A DNA stretch of 61,679 bases from Clostridiaceae bacterium JG1575. GTDB taxonomy: Bacteria > Bacillota > Clostridia > Clostridiales > Clostridiaceae. This document shows, in pieces, positions 53,550-61,506 of this stretch. The notes beneath the pieces are model-generated. The model saw only the letters and a program-made list of their open reading frames with translations, had not been told where the DNA came from and made no database searches. The stretch spans positions 1 through 61,679 of the forward strand of contig LQGW01000001.1 in NCBI GenBank assembly GCA_002838815.1, given 5' to 3'. The position numbers and the translations under genes were made by a program. The first letter of the stretch is position 1. Each line of letters opens with the position of its first letter.

Positions 53550-53585
53550 CGAGACGCTGCCCTTTTTGGCGAGGGCAGCGTCTCG
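53550..53585 (+). terminator. Terminator hairpin of the M17 gene
   Basis: CGAGACGCTGCCC pairs perfectly with GGGCAGCGTCTCG around ten bases. The T-tract is poor (GTATTTAT). Confidence 0.7.
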
Positions 53586-53588
53586 GTA

Positions 53589-53634
53589 TTTATCCTTTGA
53601 ATTTAGTAAATATTTACTAAATTCAAAGGATAAA
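53589..53634. repeat. 46-base perfect palindrome without loop
   Basis: The sequence TTTATCCTTTGAATTTAGTA continues to a centre at 53611/53612 and is mirrored exactly as its reverse complement. It is AT-rich, unlike its surroundings, and starts four bases after the previous hairpin. It could be an insertion scar, a mobile-element end pair or a protein-binding cruciform. Confidence 0.9.
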
Positions 53635-54081
53635 GCAGCGCCATTCGTTGCCGATCCACGAGGTAAAATCGAAACCTATAGAATAAATTTGTAAATTTTA
53701 CCCGGGAAGGGACAGCAAGCTGTTCGAAAAAACAGGCAACAAAGCTTAACTGATAAGGAGTGGCTTTTCGCGGAGAAAGAAGTTGGGCAAGCGGGTTTGG
53801 CGCGGAATATGGGATTGGCAAAAGGGATGGGGATATCTCGGAAAACCGCTGATAAAAGAACAAAAATGCCGGAATGAGTTTATGGATTCGTAATAATTTC
53901 GAGGTTGAGCCGAAAGTACTTTTAACAAGGTATAATTTAATTATTACTAATAAAAAATAGCAAACCAAGAAAAAGGCCGAAGAAAGGAAGAATCCTTTGC
54001 AAATGCAGGATCTTCGGAGTCTGCTCCTCCAGGCATAGGAGAGCGTTGATTCGAGCCCTTCGCGCCTAAGGAGGTTCTAAT
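53635..54081. other. 450-base gap before the unknown 193-residue protein
   Basis: Both strands have open frames here (for example minus 53968-53603), but none has a ribosome site or a known family. A TATAAT at 53931-53936 with TTGAGC 20 bases upstream may be the promoter of the next gene, leaving a leader of about 145 bases. Confidence 0.4.
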
Positions 54082-54663
54082 ATGGAAAAAATGATGTCCT
54101 TAGTGCTCAGTAAAGGCATGGTGGAGTCGCGCTTGGATCGAGAGGAGGTGCCCTCGCCTTCCTGGATTTCCAAGGTCATGGAAGCCGATGAGGTGTTGGC
54201 GGCCAAACGCGCCCCCGCCACCATCGCTTTTTCTCAATCCGACCCCAAGAAGGACAAGAATTGTCGGACCTTTTTTGGCGAGGGCTTTTCCATTTCGCAC
54301 CCCGAGCGCATGATCCCCTCCATTGGCGCCTTTGGGGAGAAGATCCTCATCGATCCCCAAGGCCCCATGCAGATCATTGCCAAAGTATGCCCTAAAACCG
54401 ATAATGCCCCTTTGGAAAAGGGGCAGATGCCCACCCTGGCCCAAGGCTCAGCGTTAAAAAAAGAGAACGTCGTCTTAGGGGGACACCCCGGCGTATGCTT
54501 GCGCTATGAAGACAGCTTAGGACCCAACGTGATCTATCTTTTGGAGAAAGAACCCGACACGCTGCTTTTTTTGAATTTTTGCACCTTGGAAGGTCAACCG
54601 GTGCTCGGAGATTTTGACGCCCTTCCAGGGATTGCTGAAGTATTGGAAGGCGTGTGTTTCTAA
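54082..54663 (+). CDS. Unrecognised 193-residue cytoplasmic protein
   Basis: The ATG has AAGGAGG at a good distance, and a strong terminator follows, so the gene is real. The sequence shows no signal peptide or membrane segment. It seems to be an alpha/beta protein: an N-terminal helical part (EVPSPSWISKVMEADEVLAA), a glycine/proline-rich middle (GEGFSISHPERMIPSIGAFG) and a C-terminal part with VCLRYEDSLGPNVIYLLEKE and LLFLNFCTLEG. I know no family for it and give no function. Confidence 0.75.
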   Translation: MEKMMSLVLSKGMVESRLDREEVPSPSWISKVMEADEVLAAKRAPATIAFSQSDPKKDKNCRTFFGEGFSISHPERMIPSIGAFGEKILIDPQGPMQIIAKVCPKTDNAPLEKGQMPTLAQGSALKKENVVLGGHPGVCLRYEDSLGPNVIYLLEKEPDTLLFLNFCTLEGQPVLGDFDALPGIAEVLEGVCF

Positions 54664-54677
54664 ACCGCGAATAAGGC

Positions 54678-54729
54678 AAAGCCGCCGAAACGAGCGCCCG
54701 TTGCGGGCCTTCGTTTCGGCGGCTTTTTT
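54678..54729. terminator. Strong bidirectional terminator
   Basis: AAAGCCGCCGAAACGA pairs with TCGTTTCGGCGGCTTT, with a small GC hairpin in the loop, then a T-run. It separates the convergent unknown gene and tetR. Confidence 0.9.
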
Positions 54730-54738
54730 CCATGTACA

Positions 54739-55341
54739 TTAAAAGGGCACCCCGCTGTTTTTTAACGGTGCCTTGGACTTTGGCAGCAGATGTTGCGCCA
54801 CCAGTAGGGAGCGATAGTGGTCCGTGATGGTGCAAATGGTGTGCGTCAGGGCCTCGATCACCGCCTGGGGATCCTGGAATTCCTCATACAAAGTCACATC
54901 CATCATGCCCCGCAGGAAAAAGGTCAATACGATGATCATTTCCTCGTTGAAGGGCACGTGAGGGTTTTCTTCCAGGATTTGCTGGCGAAAGGCCGACACG
55001 AGCTTGCTTTGCAACGAAGGGGTGCGGCCGTTGTGGTATAAGAGCAACAGCAGCGCCTGGCGATCCAAAAGATTTTTGGCAAAGCGACGGAAAAATCGGT
55101 CGGCGTCTTGGAACATGCAGTCCACAGAGCCCATGGCTCCGACAATTTGTAGGATGAGTTCCTCTTCGAGCTCCTCCAAAAGGTCCAATAAGTCGCGGTA
55201 GTGTAGATAGAAGGTGGATTTGTTGATGGCCGCCCGTTCGGAGAGTTCCGTTACGGTGATGCGGGCCACGTTTTTTTCAGCGATGAGTTCTAAAAAAGCG
55301 GCGCGAATGGCGGCGCGTGTTTTGCGTTTTCTAAGGTCCAT
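54739..55341 (-). CDS. TetR-family transcriptional regulator
   Basis: This 200-residue protein has the TetR N-terminal helix-turn-helix (TRAAIRAAFLELIAEKNVAR, ITVTELSERAAINKSTFYLH) and an all-helical ligand domain with a C-terminal TetR_C motif (FFLRGMMDVTLYEEFQDPQA). It has the look of the FadR/DhaS-like group. The second Met, at 55341, is chosen because GGGAG precedes it. It is divergent from a DegV gene, and a large palindrome between them is a likely operator, so it probably senses an acyl compound and controls degV. Confidence 0.88.
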   Translation of the reverse strand: MDLRKRKTRAAIRAAFLELIAEKNVARITVTELSERAAINKSTFYLHYRDLLDLLEELEEELILQIVGAMGSVDCMFQDADRFFRRFAKNLLDRQALLLLLYHNGRTPSLQSKLVSAFRQQILEENPHVPFNEEMIIVLTFFLRGMMDVTLYEEFQDPQAVIEALTHTICTITDHYRSLLVAQHLLPKSKAPLKNSGVPF

Positions 55342-55387
55342 GGAGTCTCCCTTCAAGGGCAAAGCCATCCGAGCAGAAAAAAAACAA

Positions 55388-55432
55388 CAATTCTCGACGA
55401 AACGTCGTTTAAACGACGAAGGACGAGAATTG
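55388..55432. promoter_or_regulatory. Large palindrome between tetR and degV, likely TetR operator
   Basis: CAATTCTCG (55388-55396) is mirrored by CGAGAATTG (55424-55432), and in the centre lies the perfect 16-base palindrome CGTCGTTTAAACGACG (55403-55418). Nested dyads of this size are typical TetR-family sites. Confidence 0.7.
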
Positions 55433-55522
55433 AGGATGGAATCTGCGCAGGGATTGCCTCTATACTAGAGTATATTCTATTTTACGACACCCGTCGATTA
55501 TTTTTGGCGGGAAAGGAGTTCC

Positions 55523-56359
55523 ATGTTTGCCATTATTACGGATTCAGGATCCGATCTGCGAGAAGAGCAAGCCCAAGCAATGGGCGTGCATCTTGCTCAT
55601 TTAACGATTCACTTTGAGGATGAAACCTTGGTGCAGCGAACGAACGAGGACGTCCTGCGCTTTTATGAAAAACTGAAAGCCTCTCGCCATCTGCCCCGCA
55701 CCAGTCAACCGTCCCCTCAAGATTTTTTGACGCTTTATGAAGCCCATCCGGAAGAAGAGATTTTGGTCTTAACCCTCTCTTCGCGCCTGTCGGGAACCTA
55801 CAATTCAGCAGTGCTGGCCCAGTCGATGCTGAAAGATCCGCAGCGCATTCTGATTTTGGACACGCAACAGGCCACCATGAGCCTGGCGCTTTTGGTGCAA
55901 GAAGCCGTGAGGCAGCGCGCAAAGGGGCGCTCGGCGCAGGAGGTGTTTCGCCACTTGCAGCAACTCTCGCAACAGGGCGTGGTGTTTGGCCTCGTGGATA
56001 CGTTGAAATACCTTAAAAAAGGCGGGCGCATCCCGCCGTCCTTGGCCGCCCTGGGCACCCTTTTGCACGTAAAGCCGCTCCTTGAGCTCAAAGAGGGAGC
56101 CCTCATTCCCAAATCCAAAGCCCGCGGCAAAAAGGCCGGACGCAACAGCCTCTTGGCAGCGGTTCAGGAGCGATCCCCGGATCCAAACTACCCCATCATC
56201 ATCGGGACTACGGGTCCATTGGAAGAGGCGCTCGTCTTGCAAGAGGCGTTGCAAGAGCGCTTCGCGCACCATGAGCTGAAGCTTTTGCGGATTGGAGGCA
56301 TCATCGGGACCCATGTGGGCCCAGGGTGCTTTGGGGTTGGCTTTATTGCCCGCACGTAG
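55523..56359 (+). CDS. DegV-family fatty-acid-binding protein (FakB-like), copy 2
   Basis: This 278-residue protein has FAIITDSGSDLREEQAQ, TSQPSPQDFLTLY, LTLSSRLSGTYNSAV and GGRIPPSLAALGTLLHVKPL. Compared with copy 1 it is divergent in most positions, so it may prefer another fatty acid. AAAGGAG precedes the ATG. It is transcribed away from the TetR regulator. Confidence 0.92.
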   Translation: MFAIITDSGSDLREEQAQAMGVHLAHLTIHFEDETLVQRTNEDVLRFYEKLKASRHLPRTSQPSPQDFLTLYEAHPEEEILVLTLSSRLSGTYNSAVLAQSMLKDPQRILILDTQQATMSLALLVQEAVRQRAKGRSAQEVFRHLQQLSQQGVVFGLVDTLKYLKKGGRIPPSLAALGTLLHVKPLLELKEGALIPKSKARGKKAGRNSLLAAVQERSPDPNYPIIIGTTGPLEEALVLQEALQERFAHHELKLLRIGGIIGTHVGPGCFGVGFIART

Positions 56360-56371
56360 ACCCAAGACGAA

Positions 56372-56409
56372 TCCCCCCAAGACGATCCTCAGGGATCCAC
56401 TTGGGGGGA
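56372..56409. terminator. Hairpin between convergent degV and asnS
   Basis: ATCCCCCCAAG is mirrored by CTTGGGGGGA, with an inner hairpin GATCCTCAGGGATC. The T-tract is weak on either side. Confidence 0.6.
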
Positions 56410-56422
56410 GGATTGTTGGCTC

Positions 56423-57808
56423 TTAGAAGGCGCAAGAACCCGTTGTGCGAGGGAAGGGGAGGACGTCCCGGATGTTGGTCATGCCAGTCACGTACATGAT
56501 AAAGCGCTCAAAGCCAAGGCCAAAGCCTGCGTGCTTGGCACAGCCGTATTTGCGAAGGTCCATATACCACCAGTAATCCTCGGGATCCAGCCCTAGTTCT
56601 TGAATGCGAGCCAATAAGACCTCCTCGCGCTCCTCGCGCTGGGAGCCGCCGATGATTTCGCCGATGCCTGGGACCAAGCAGTCCATGGCAGCCACGGTTT
56701 TTCCATCCTCGTTCTGGCGCATGTAGAAGGCCTTGATGTCTTTGGGGTAGTTGGTCACAAAGATGGGCCCTTTGAAGATTTCTTCCGTGAGGTAGCGCTC
56801 GTGCTCCGTTTGCAGATCCTCGCCCCATTTCACCGGGAATTCAAAGGTTTTGCCCGAGGAGAGCAAAAGCGCCACGGCTTCGGTGTAGGTGACTTCCTTA
56901 AAGGAGGAGGCCACGAGGGCATTGAGGCGTTCCAATAAGCCATGATCCATGAATTGGTTGAAGAAGGCCATTTCCTCCGGCGCGTGATCCAAGAGGTACT
57001 GGATGCAGTATTTTAGCATGTCTTCGGCAAGCTGCATATCGTCCTTGAGATCGGCAAACGCAATTTCCGGCTCAATCATCCAAAATTCTGCGGCGTGCCG
57101 AGTGGTGTTGGAGTTTTCCGCCCGGAAGGTGGGTCCGAAGGTATAGATGTTTCGAAAGGCCAAGGCATACGCCTCTCCTTGAAGTTGGCCCGAGACGGTG
57201 AGGTTTGTGGGCTGTCCGAAGAAGTCTTGGCGAAAATCCACAGCGCCTTGGTCGTCCTTTGGGATGTCTTTTAAATCCAAGGTCGTGACTTGGAACATTT
57301 CCCCGGCGCCTTCCGCGTCAGAACCCGAAATAATGGGGGTGTGGACGTAGACAAAGCCTCGCTCATTGAAAAAGCGGTGGATGGCATAGGAGGCAAGGCT
57401 TCGTACCCGAAATACTGCATTAAAGGTGTTGCCCCGGGGTCTTAGATGACTGATGGTGCGCAGGTATTCAAAGCTGTGGCGTTTTTTTTGCAGGGGATAG
57501 TCCGATTGGGAGGGGGCCTCCAAATGAATGCGCGTGGCTCTCAATTCAAAGGGTTGCTTGGAACCGGGCGTTTCCACGAGCATTCCTTCTACGCGAAGGG
57601 CTGAGGCGATGGGGTAGTGACTGACTTCATCAAAATTCCCGACCCCTTCATCAAAGACAATTTGGAGATTTTGAAAGAAGGTTCCGTCGTTGAGTTCAAT
57701 GAATCCGAAATTTTTGGAGGTCCGCATGGTCCGGATCCAGCCGGAGACGGTGATGGGTTCTGTGAGGTAGCGTTGGGGTTCTCTAAAAAGAGACTTGACG
57801 GTGGGCAT
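56423..57808 (-). CDS. asnS: Asparaginyl-tRNA synthetase
   Basis: This 461-residue class-II synthetase has the OB-fold anticodon domain (1-110) and the catalytic core. Motif 2 is [20 protein letters not shown], and motif 3 is [16 protein letters not shown], followed by [17 protein letters not shown], typical of AsnRS rather than AspRS. AAGGAGG precedes the ATG. Expression should be controlled by the T-box leader upstream. Confidence 0.97.
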   Translation of the reverse strand: MPTVKSLFREPQRYLTEPITVSGWIRTMRTSKNFGFIELNDGTFFQNLQIVFDEGVGNFDEVSHYPIASALRVEGMLVETPGSKQPFELRATRIHLEAPSQSDYPLQKKRHSFEYLRTISHLRPRGNTFNAVFRVRSLASYAIHRFFNERGFVYVHTPIISGSDAEGAGEMFQVTTLDLKDIPKDDQGAVDFRQDFFGQPTNLTVSGQLQGEAYALAFRNIYTFGPTFRAENSNTTRHAAEFWMIEPEIAFADLKDDMQLAEDMLKYCIQYLLDHAPEEMAFFNQFMDHGLLERLNALVASSFKEVTYTEAVALLLSSGKTFEFPVKWGEDLQTEHERYLTEEIFKGPIFVTNYPKDIKAFYMRQNEDGKTVAAMDCLVPGIGEIIGGSQREEREEVLLARIQELGLDPEDYWWYMDLRKYGCAKHAGFGLGFERFIMYVTGMTNIRDVLPFPRTTGSCAF

Positions 57809-57892
57809 AATGATTCCTCCTTGCAGGGTCTGGGGTTATTTTAAAGACGGAAGAGGGCACATCTTCCGGGGCGTCGGCCGAAGGCTTTGGTT

Positions 57893-58165
57893 CATAAAAA
57901 AAAGCCGCCCCTAAAAAGGGACGAAGCTTGATTCTCCGTGGTACCACCCAAATGAAATGGCAAAGCCATTCCGCTCGACATCGTAACGTGATGAACGTCC
58001 CGACCTACTCTTGGTTCAGCGGGGCTGCTCCCGGGCGTTGCGCGTATTGCAAGGGCTTCCCGTCGGACTTACACCATCTTCCGACTCGCTGAGGGACCCT
58101 TTTGCAGGCGGTTCCGTTCGTTGCAGTTTAGGATGCCCGGGGCGAAGAGGCCTCGGGATTTGTTC
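57893..58165 (-). ncRNA. T-box riboswitch leader of asnS
   Basis: On the minus strand, the T-box sequence GGGTGGTACCACGG (about 57937-57950) is followed by a terminator stem. Upstream are stem I features, including AGCGAG and GGTGTAAG (K-turn and AG-bulge like) and a GAACC segment that may be the specifier loop with AAC (58016-58014). Uncharged tRNA-Asn should stabilise the antiterminator and let asnS be transcribed. The specifier placement is tentative. Confidence 0.88.
57896..57925 (-). terminator. Regulated terminator of the T-box
   Basis: CGTCCC pairs with GGGGCG across TTTTTA and is followed by a run of T on the minus strand. Its 5' arm would compete with the T-box antiterminator. Confidence 0.8.
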
Positions 58166-58169
58166 TCTT

Positions 58170-58198
58170 AGGATACCAAGAAGCCGCAGCATTTACAA
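58170..58198 (-). promoter_or_regulatory. Promoter of the T-box/asnS transcript
   Basis: TTGTAA (58198-58193) and TATCCT (58175-58170) have a 17-base spacer. Confidence 0.55.
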
Positions 58199-58382
58199 GG
58201 GGGGTTCTATTGTCGGAGGGCCCCTTCAAGAGAACCTAAGAATCCTAAGGTTTGCGCATCATTTCATTGGTCCATAGCGTCGCAAGATTCACCGCCCCTC
58301 GAAAGCCAACCAATGGAGGCTCGTACGCATGTCGCCACAGATGATCCGGGCCTTCAATTTGAAGGCTTTGAGATCTCTTTGC

Positions 58383-59469
58383 TCAGTGCAGCAATTCCCC
58401 GCTGCCCATTAAAAACCCTTTTGGATCGGCGGCTAAGGTTTGTTTGAGTTGATCGGTCAGGGGCTCCATGTCGATGTCACCAAGGCTACTGCAACTGCCT
58501 ACGCAAAAGATGTCCTCAAACTCGAAGCTCTCTTTTGCGTAGGCAGCAATTCCCAAGAGAACATCCCGGTGTCCTGCGAGAACGAGTTTCGACTCTTCTT
58601 TATGAGCGCGCAGGAACCTGGACAACACGACCTGCATGGGTTGTATTTGGCGGTTTAGGACGTCGATCTCTCGATGAATGAACGCTGAGTCGAGGGGGAG
58701 TGCGAAAAATTGTTCCAGCCTCTCCAGCCAATCCACGGTTCCCCGAATCCCATAGGGACGCGCCATAAGATAAGGTGTTTTATACCGCTCCTTTAGATAT
58801 TTTGCCGCCGCCTCCCCCTCGCGCCGAATGACAAGATTCACCCGCGCCCCCCCCCATTTGTTCCACCTGGGCCACGGTAGTGTCAGAGGACAGGATGCAA
58901 AGGGGCGTTGCCCCAAAGGCTCCCTTAACCAACCGCGTCAGTTCCGCTGCGTCTGGATGAAAGGCATATAAGTCGGGACAGGACCCTATGATGTTAAAGA
59001 GTCGATGCTCTTTGGGGCAAGGATCCTTTGAGAGCACCTTCACCAGATGCAACAGGGTGTTCTCCACGCCCTGTTGGCGATCTTTGTCAAACCCGCCAAC
59101 GGGTAAAGGAATCACTCGAGTATTCGGGAGCTCTAGGGAGAGCTCCGTGGCGATGGCGTCCCAATCCATCCCAATGACCTCCGGCACTGAGGAGGGAAGA
59201 AGAAAAATGGTGGAAATCCCCTCGGTTTGAGAAACTTGCTGTACCGCACGTGTGAGGCGATGGGTATCCCCCATGGCAATATCGGTTTCCCCAAGATGGG
59301 TAGAATAAAGCTTCGCGGCATTGGAGCCCATGCGGTGGAGGAACGTTCTCCCATAGGCCATATGCCCCATGCAGCCATATTCAAGGACGGCGGCGTCTTG
59401 AATCCCCGAAACGCACCAAAGCGCGGCCATGCGTGCCGATATTGGCGGTGTTGTTTTATAAAGCCCCAT
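58383..59469 (-). CDS. NifK-like component 1 subunit, split by a G9 tract
   Basis: If one G is removed from the nine-G run at 58855-58847, a single protein of about 362 residues results. It is a nitrogenase component-1 type oxidoreductase: an N-terminal cysteine pair (ALWCVSGIQ, EYGCMGHMAYGRTF, Cys19 and Cys33), the core GTVDWLERL and RFLRAHKEESKLVLAG and the C-terminal CVGSCSSLGD. In the given sequence the upstream frame ends in a short wrong tail. It starts 14 bases inside the NifD-like gene. The short length, about 362 against 450-520 for NifK, fits nitrogenase-like rather than true nitrogenase subunits. Confidence 0.75.
58847..58855 (-). repeat. Nine-G homopolymer that splits the NifK-like frame
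   Basis: The nine C on the plus strand encode nine G on the coding strand. With eight G the frame is QMGGARVNL and continues to the end; with nine it runs out as QMGGGAGES and stops about 60 bases later. Such tracts slip in replication and are also prone to base-calling errors. Confidence 0.85.
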
Positions 59470-60739
59470 AAGCGCTCAGCTCCTTTTGCCCGGAACAACC
59501 CTTCCCCAGGCGACTCAATAAGGTGAGGGTGCGTTCATACCCCACCTGTCCGTATAGATCCAAAACGGGAACCGTTGGGGGATGGTTGAGGGCCCGGCCG
59601 CCCCAATCCCCTAGCACCACATCGGGAGCCAATGCCTCAACAATGGCGGCGTCTGCTTGCTCGTTTCGCATCTGGCCGATAATGGGGTTTTGATCCTGCC
59701 GGATCAGTTGTTGCCGCCAATGCCCATCGGAGGGATAAAACTCCTCCATGTGAATCATGATCGCTCTCATGCCAAGCTCTGTTAGGTAAACGGAGAGTGG
59801 CAGGGGCTGGAGTGCCCCGACATGGGCACTGATATACTGCCTGTTTTTTAAACATTGGGCGGCCATGCGTTGCACTTTTTTTGCGGTCGTTTGTTGGGAC
59901 AGAAAATGCTGGCGGATCTTCACTTGCAGCAGGTTCTCGAGGAATAAATAGGCGGCGTCTATCTCCTTGATGCTGTAGACATCCTGCAAACTGACCAAGG
60001 GGATGTGGTGCTCTTTTGCCAGATACTCCCCCAACGGATTCATAAACGGAGAAAGACTAATGCTCAACATCGCATCCCCGGCTGAAATAAAATCCTCCAA
60101 GGTGGACTCCGGAGCAAGATAGCGCAGCGTTATCTTCTCTTGTTCCAAAAGAGGAAGGATCATCGGCGCGGGAATGTGATCTTCTTTGGGGCTACGACCC
60201 AGGATGTTGACCACATTTGGTTTTTTGGTTGCTTTTTCGATCACTCGACCCAAGGCCAAGAGCGTTTTCCAGTAGCCCGGTTGGTACCCACCGCATTTGA
60301 AATAACCAAGGGAAATGGGCAGGAGCACTGCACCTACCTCGGACTGGAGCTCAAAGCACAGACGGTCCATATCCTCGCCCATTAACACGGGAACACAGGT
60401 GGTAAGGAGCAAAATGACCTTTGCTCCGGCTTGATCCATTTCCTTGATTGCCTGGATCAAGCCTTTGCGAAAGCCAAACACCACTTCCTTGCTGTCTAAA
60501 AGATAAGTCCAGTGCAGTCCATCCGTCCCGGCGGGGGAGAAAAGGGGGATGTTGCGGCTATAGTAGGCGCATTCTGCGGTGCCGATGACCAGCGTTGAGA
60601 CCCCTTTGATTCGTACGCCTAAAGACAAAGCGGTGTGCATGGGGCAGTGGGTTCCAGGGGAGGCAGCAGCGCAAAGCCCCTGGACTTGGTTCATTGATTT
60701 TACAGTAGAAAGACACTTCAAATGAGGGATACGGGTCAT
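59456..60739 (-). CDS. NifD-like component 1 subunit of a nitrogenase-like complex
   Basis: This 427-residue oxidoreductase is of the NifD/NifE/BchN superfamily. The conserved cysteines that hold the P-cluster-like cluster can be matched: Cys23/Cys32 (GLCAAASPGTHCPMH), Cys57 (VIGTAECAYYS) and Cys115 (LLTTCVPVLMGED). The stretch DSKEVVFGFRKGLIQAI is the typical D-VFG-L-AI region. At its usual place I see no clear homocitrate/FeMo-cofactor cysteine-histidine pair, so no Mo nitrogenase role is claimed. It overlaps both the NifH-like gene (ATGA) and the NifK-like gene. Confidence 0.85.
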   Translation of the reverse strand: MTRIPHLKCLSTVKSMNQVQGLCAAASPGTHCPMHTALSLGVRIKGVSTLVIGTAECAYYSRNIPLFSPAGTDGLHWTYLLDSKEVVFGFRKGLIQAIKEMDQAGAKVILLLTTCVPVLMGEDMDRLCFELQSEVGAVLLPISLGYFKCGGYQPGYWKTLLALGRVIEKATKKPNVVNILGRSPKEDHIPAPMILPLLEQEKITLRYLAPESTLEDFISAGDAMLSISLSPFMNPLGEYLAKEHHIPLVSLQDVYSIKEIDAAYLFLENLLQVKIRQHFLSQQTTAKKVQRMAAQCLKNRQYISAHVGALQPLPLSVYLTELGMRAIMIHMEEFYPSDGHWRQQLIRQDQNPIIGQMRNEQADAAIVEALAPDVVLGDWGGRALNHPPTVPVLDLYGQVGYERTLTLLSRLGKGCSGQKELSAYGAL

Positions 60740-61488
60740 GCGGGGTCTTCCTCCAGCAGCATCCGAGCAAGGGCTTGATAATGACGAGTCATTTCGCTGT
60801 CGGGGAACGCTTCCACTACTGTTTTTCCTTGTTCTTCAGCCCTTTGCACATGAGCATCTCTGGGAAGATGAAAAAGCACCAGGGTGTTGTTTTCGTCGGC
60901 GGCTTTTTCGACCAAAGCCTCCTCCCCCTCAAAGTTTTTGGCATTAAAAATAAAGCCTCGCAGGCGAGCGTAGCCTCTGGAGCCAAACCCTTGGATCGCA
61001 TGCGCAATGTTGGAGGCGGCATAAAGGCTCATCATTTCACCGGAGGTGACAATGCAGACTTCATCGGCGTACCCGCTACGAATGGGCATCGCAAAGCCCC
61101 CGCATACAACATCTCCCAGGACATCGTAGAGCACTACATCGGGAGAATACACCTGGTAGGCATCCAATTCCTCCAGCTTTTCAAATGCCGTGATGATGCC
61201 GCGTCCAGCGCAGCCGACCCCGGGAATTGGACCGCCCGATTCCACACAAAGCACTCCCGTGGTGCTTAGGTACACGATATCTGATAGGGCCACCTCTCCT
61301 TTGTCTCTAAGGGTATCCAATACAGTGGGAATGGTCGTTCCCCCCGTCAGATTGCGGGTGGAGTCCGCTTTGGGGTCACACCCGATTTGCAACACCGTCA
61401 GTCCCATGGCGGCCATGGCCGCCGCAATATTCGAAACGGTTGTTGATTTTCCAATGCCGCCTTTTCCATAAATTGCGATTCGCTTCAT
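60736..61488 (-). CDS. NifH/BchL-like iron-protein reductase
   Basis: The 250-residue ATPase has the deviant Walker A YGKGGIGKST (8-16), the IGCDPKADST switch, and both cluster cysteines, Cys93 (GVGCAGRG) and Cys129 (DVVCGGFAMP), so it should form a dimer bridged by a [4Fe-4S] cluster and pass electrons to the two downstream subunits with ATP hydrolysis. Arg96 matches the arginine that is ADP-ribosylated in NifH. It is shorter than NifH (about 290), as nitrogenase-like reductases often are. GGAGG is six to eight bases before the ATG. It starts the operon seen here. Confidence 0.92.
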   Translation of the reverse strand: MKRIAIYGKGGIGKSTTVSNIAAAMAAMGLTVLQIGCDPKADSTRNLTGGTTIPTVLDTLRDKGEVALSDIVYLSTTGVLCVESGGPIPGVGCAGRGIITAFEKLEELDAYQVYSPDVVLYDVLGDVVCGGFAMPIRSGYADEVCIVTSGEMMSLYAASNIAHAIQGFGSRGYARLRGFIFNAKNFEGEEALVEKAADENNTLVLFHLPRDAHVQRAEEQGKTVVEAFPDSEMTRHYQALARMLLEEDPA

Positions 61489-61506
61489 GAATGTATCCTC
61501 CTGATC

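Noticed and set aside
53603-53968. Minus-strand frame of 121 codons after the leucyl aminopeptidase
   Set aside because: It runs through the palindrome and has no ribosome site; the composition is not protein-like.
60775-61269. Plus-strand frame of 164 codons
   Set aside because: It is the antisense of the NifH-like gene, which has all catalytic motifs.
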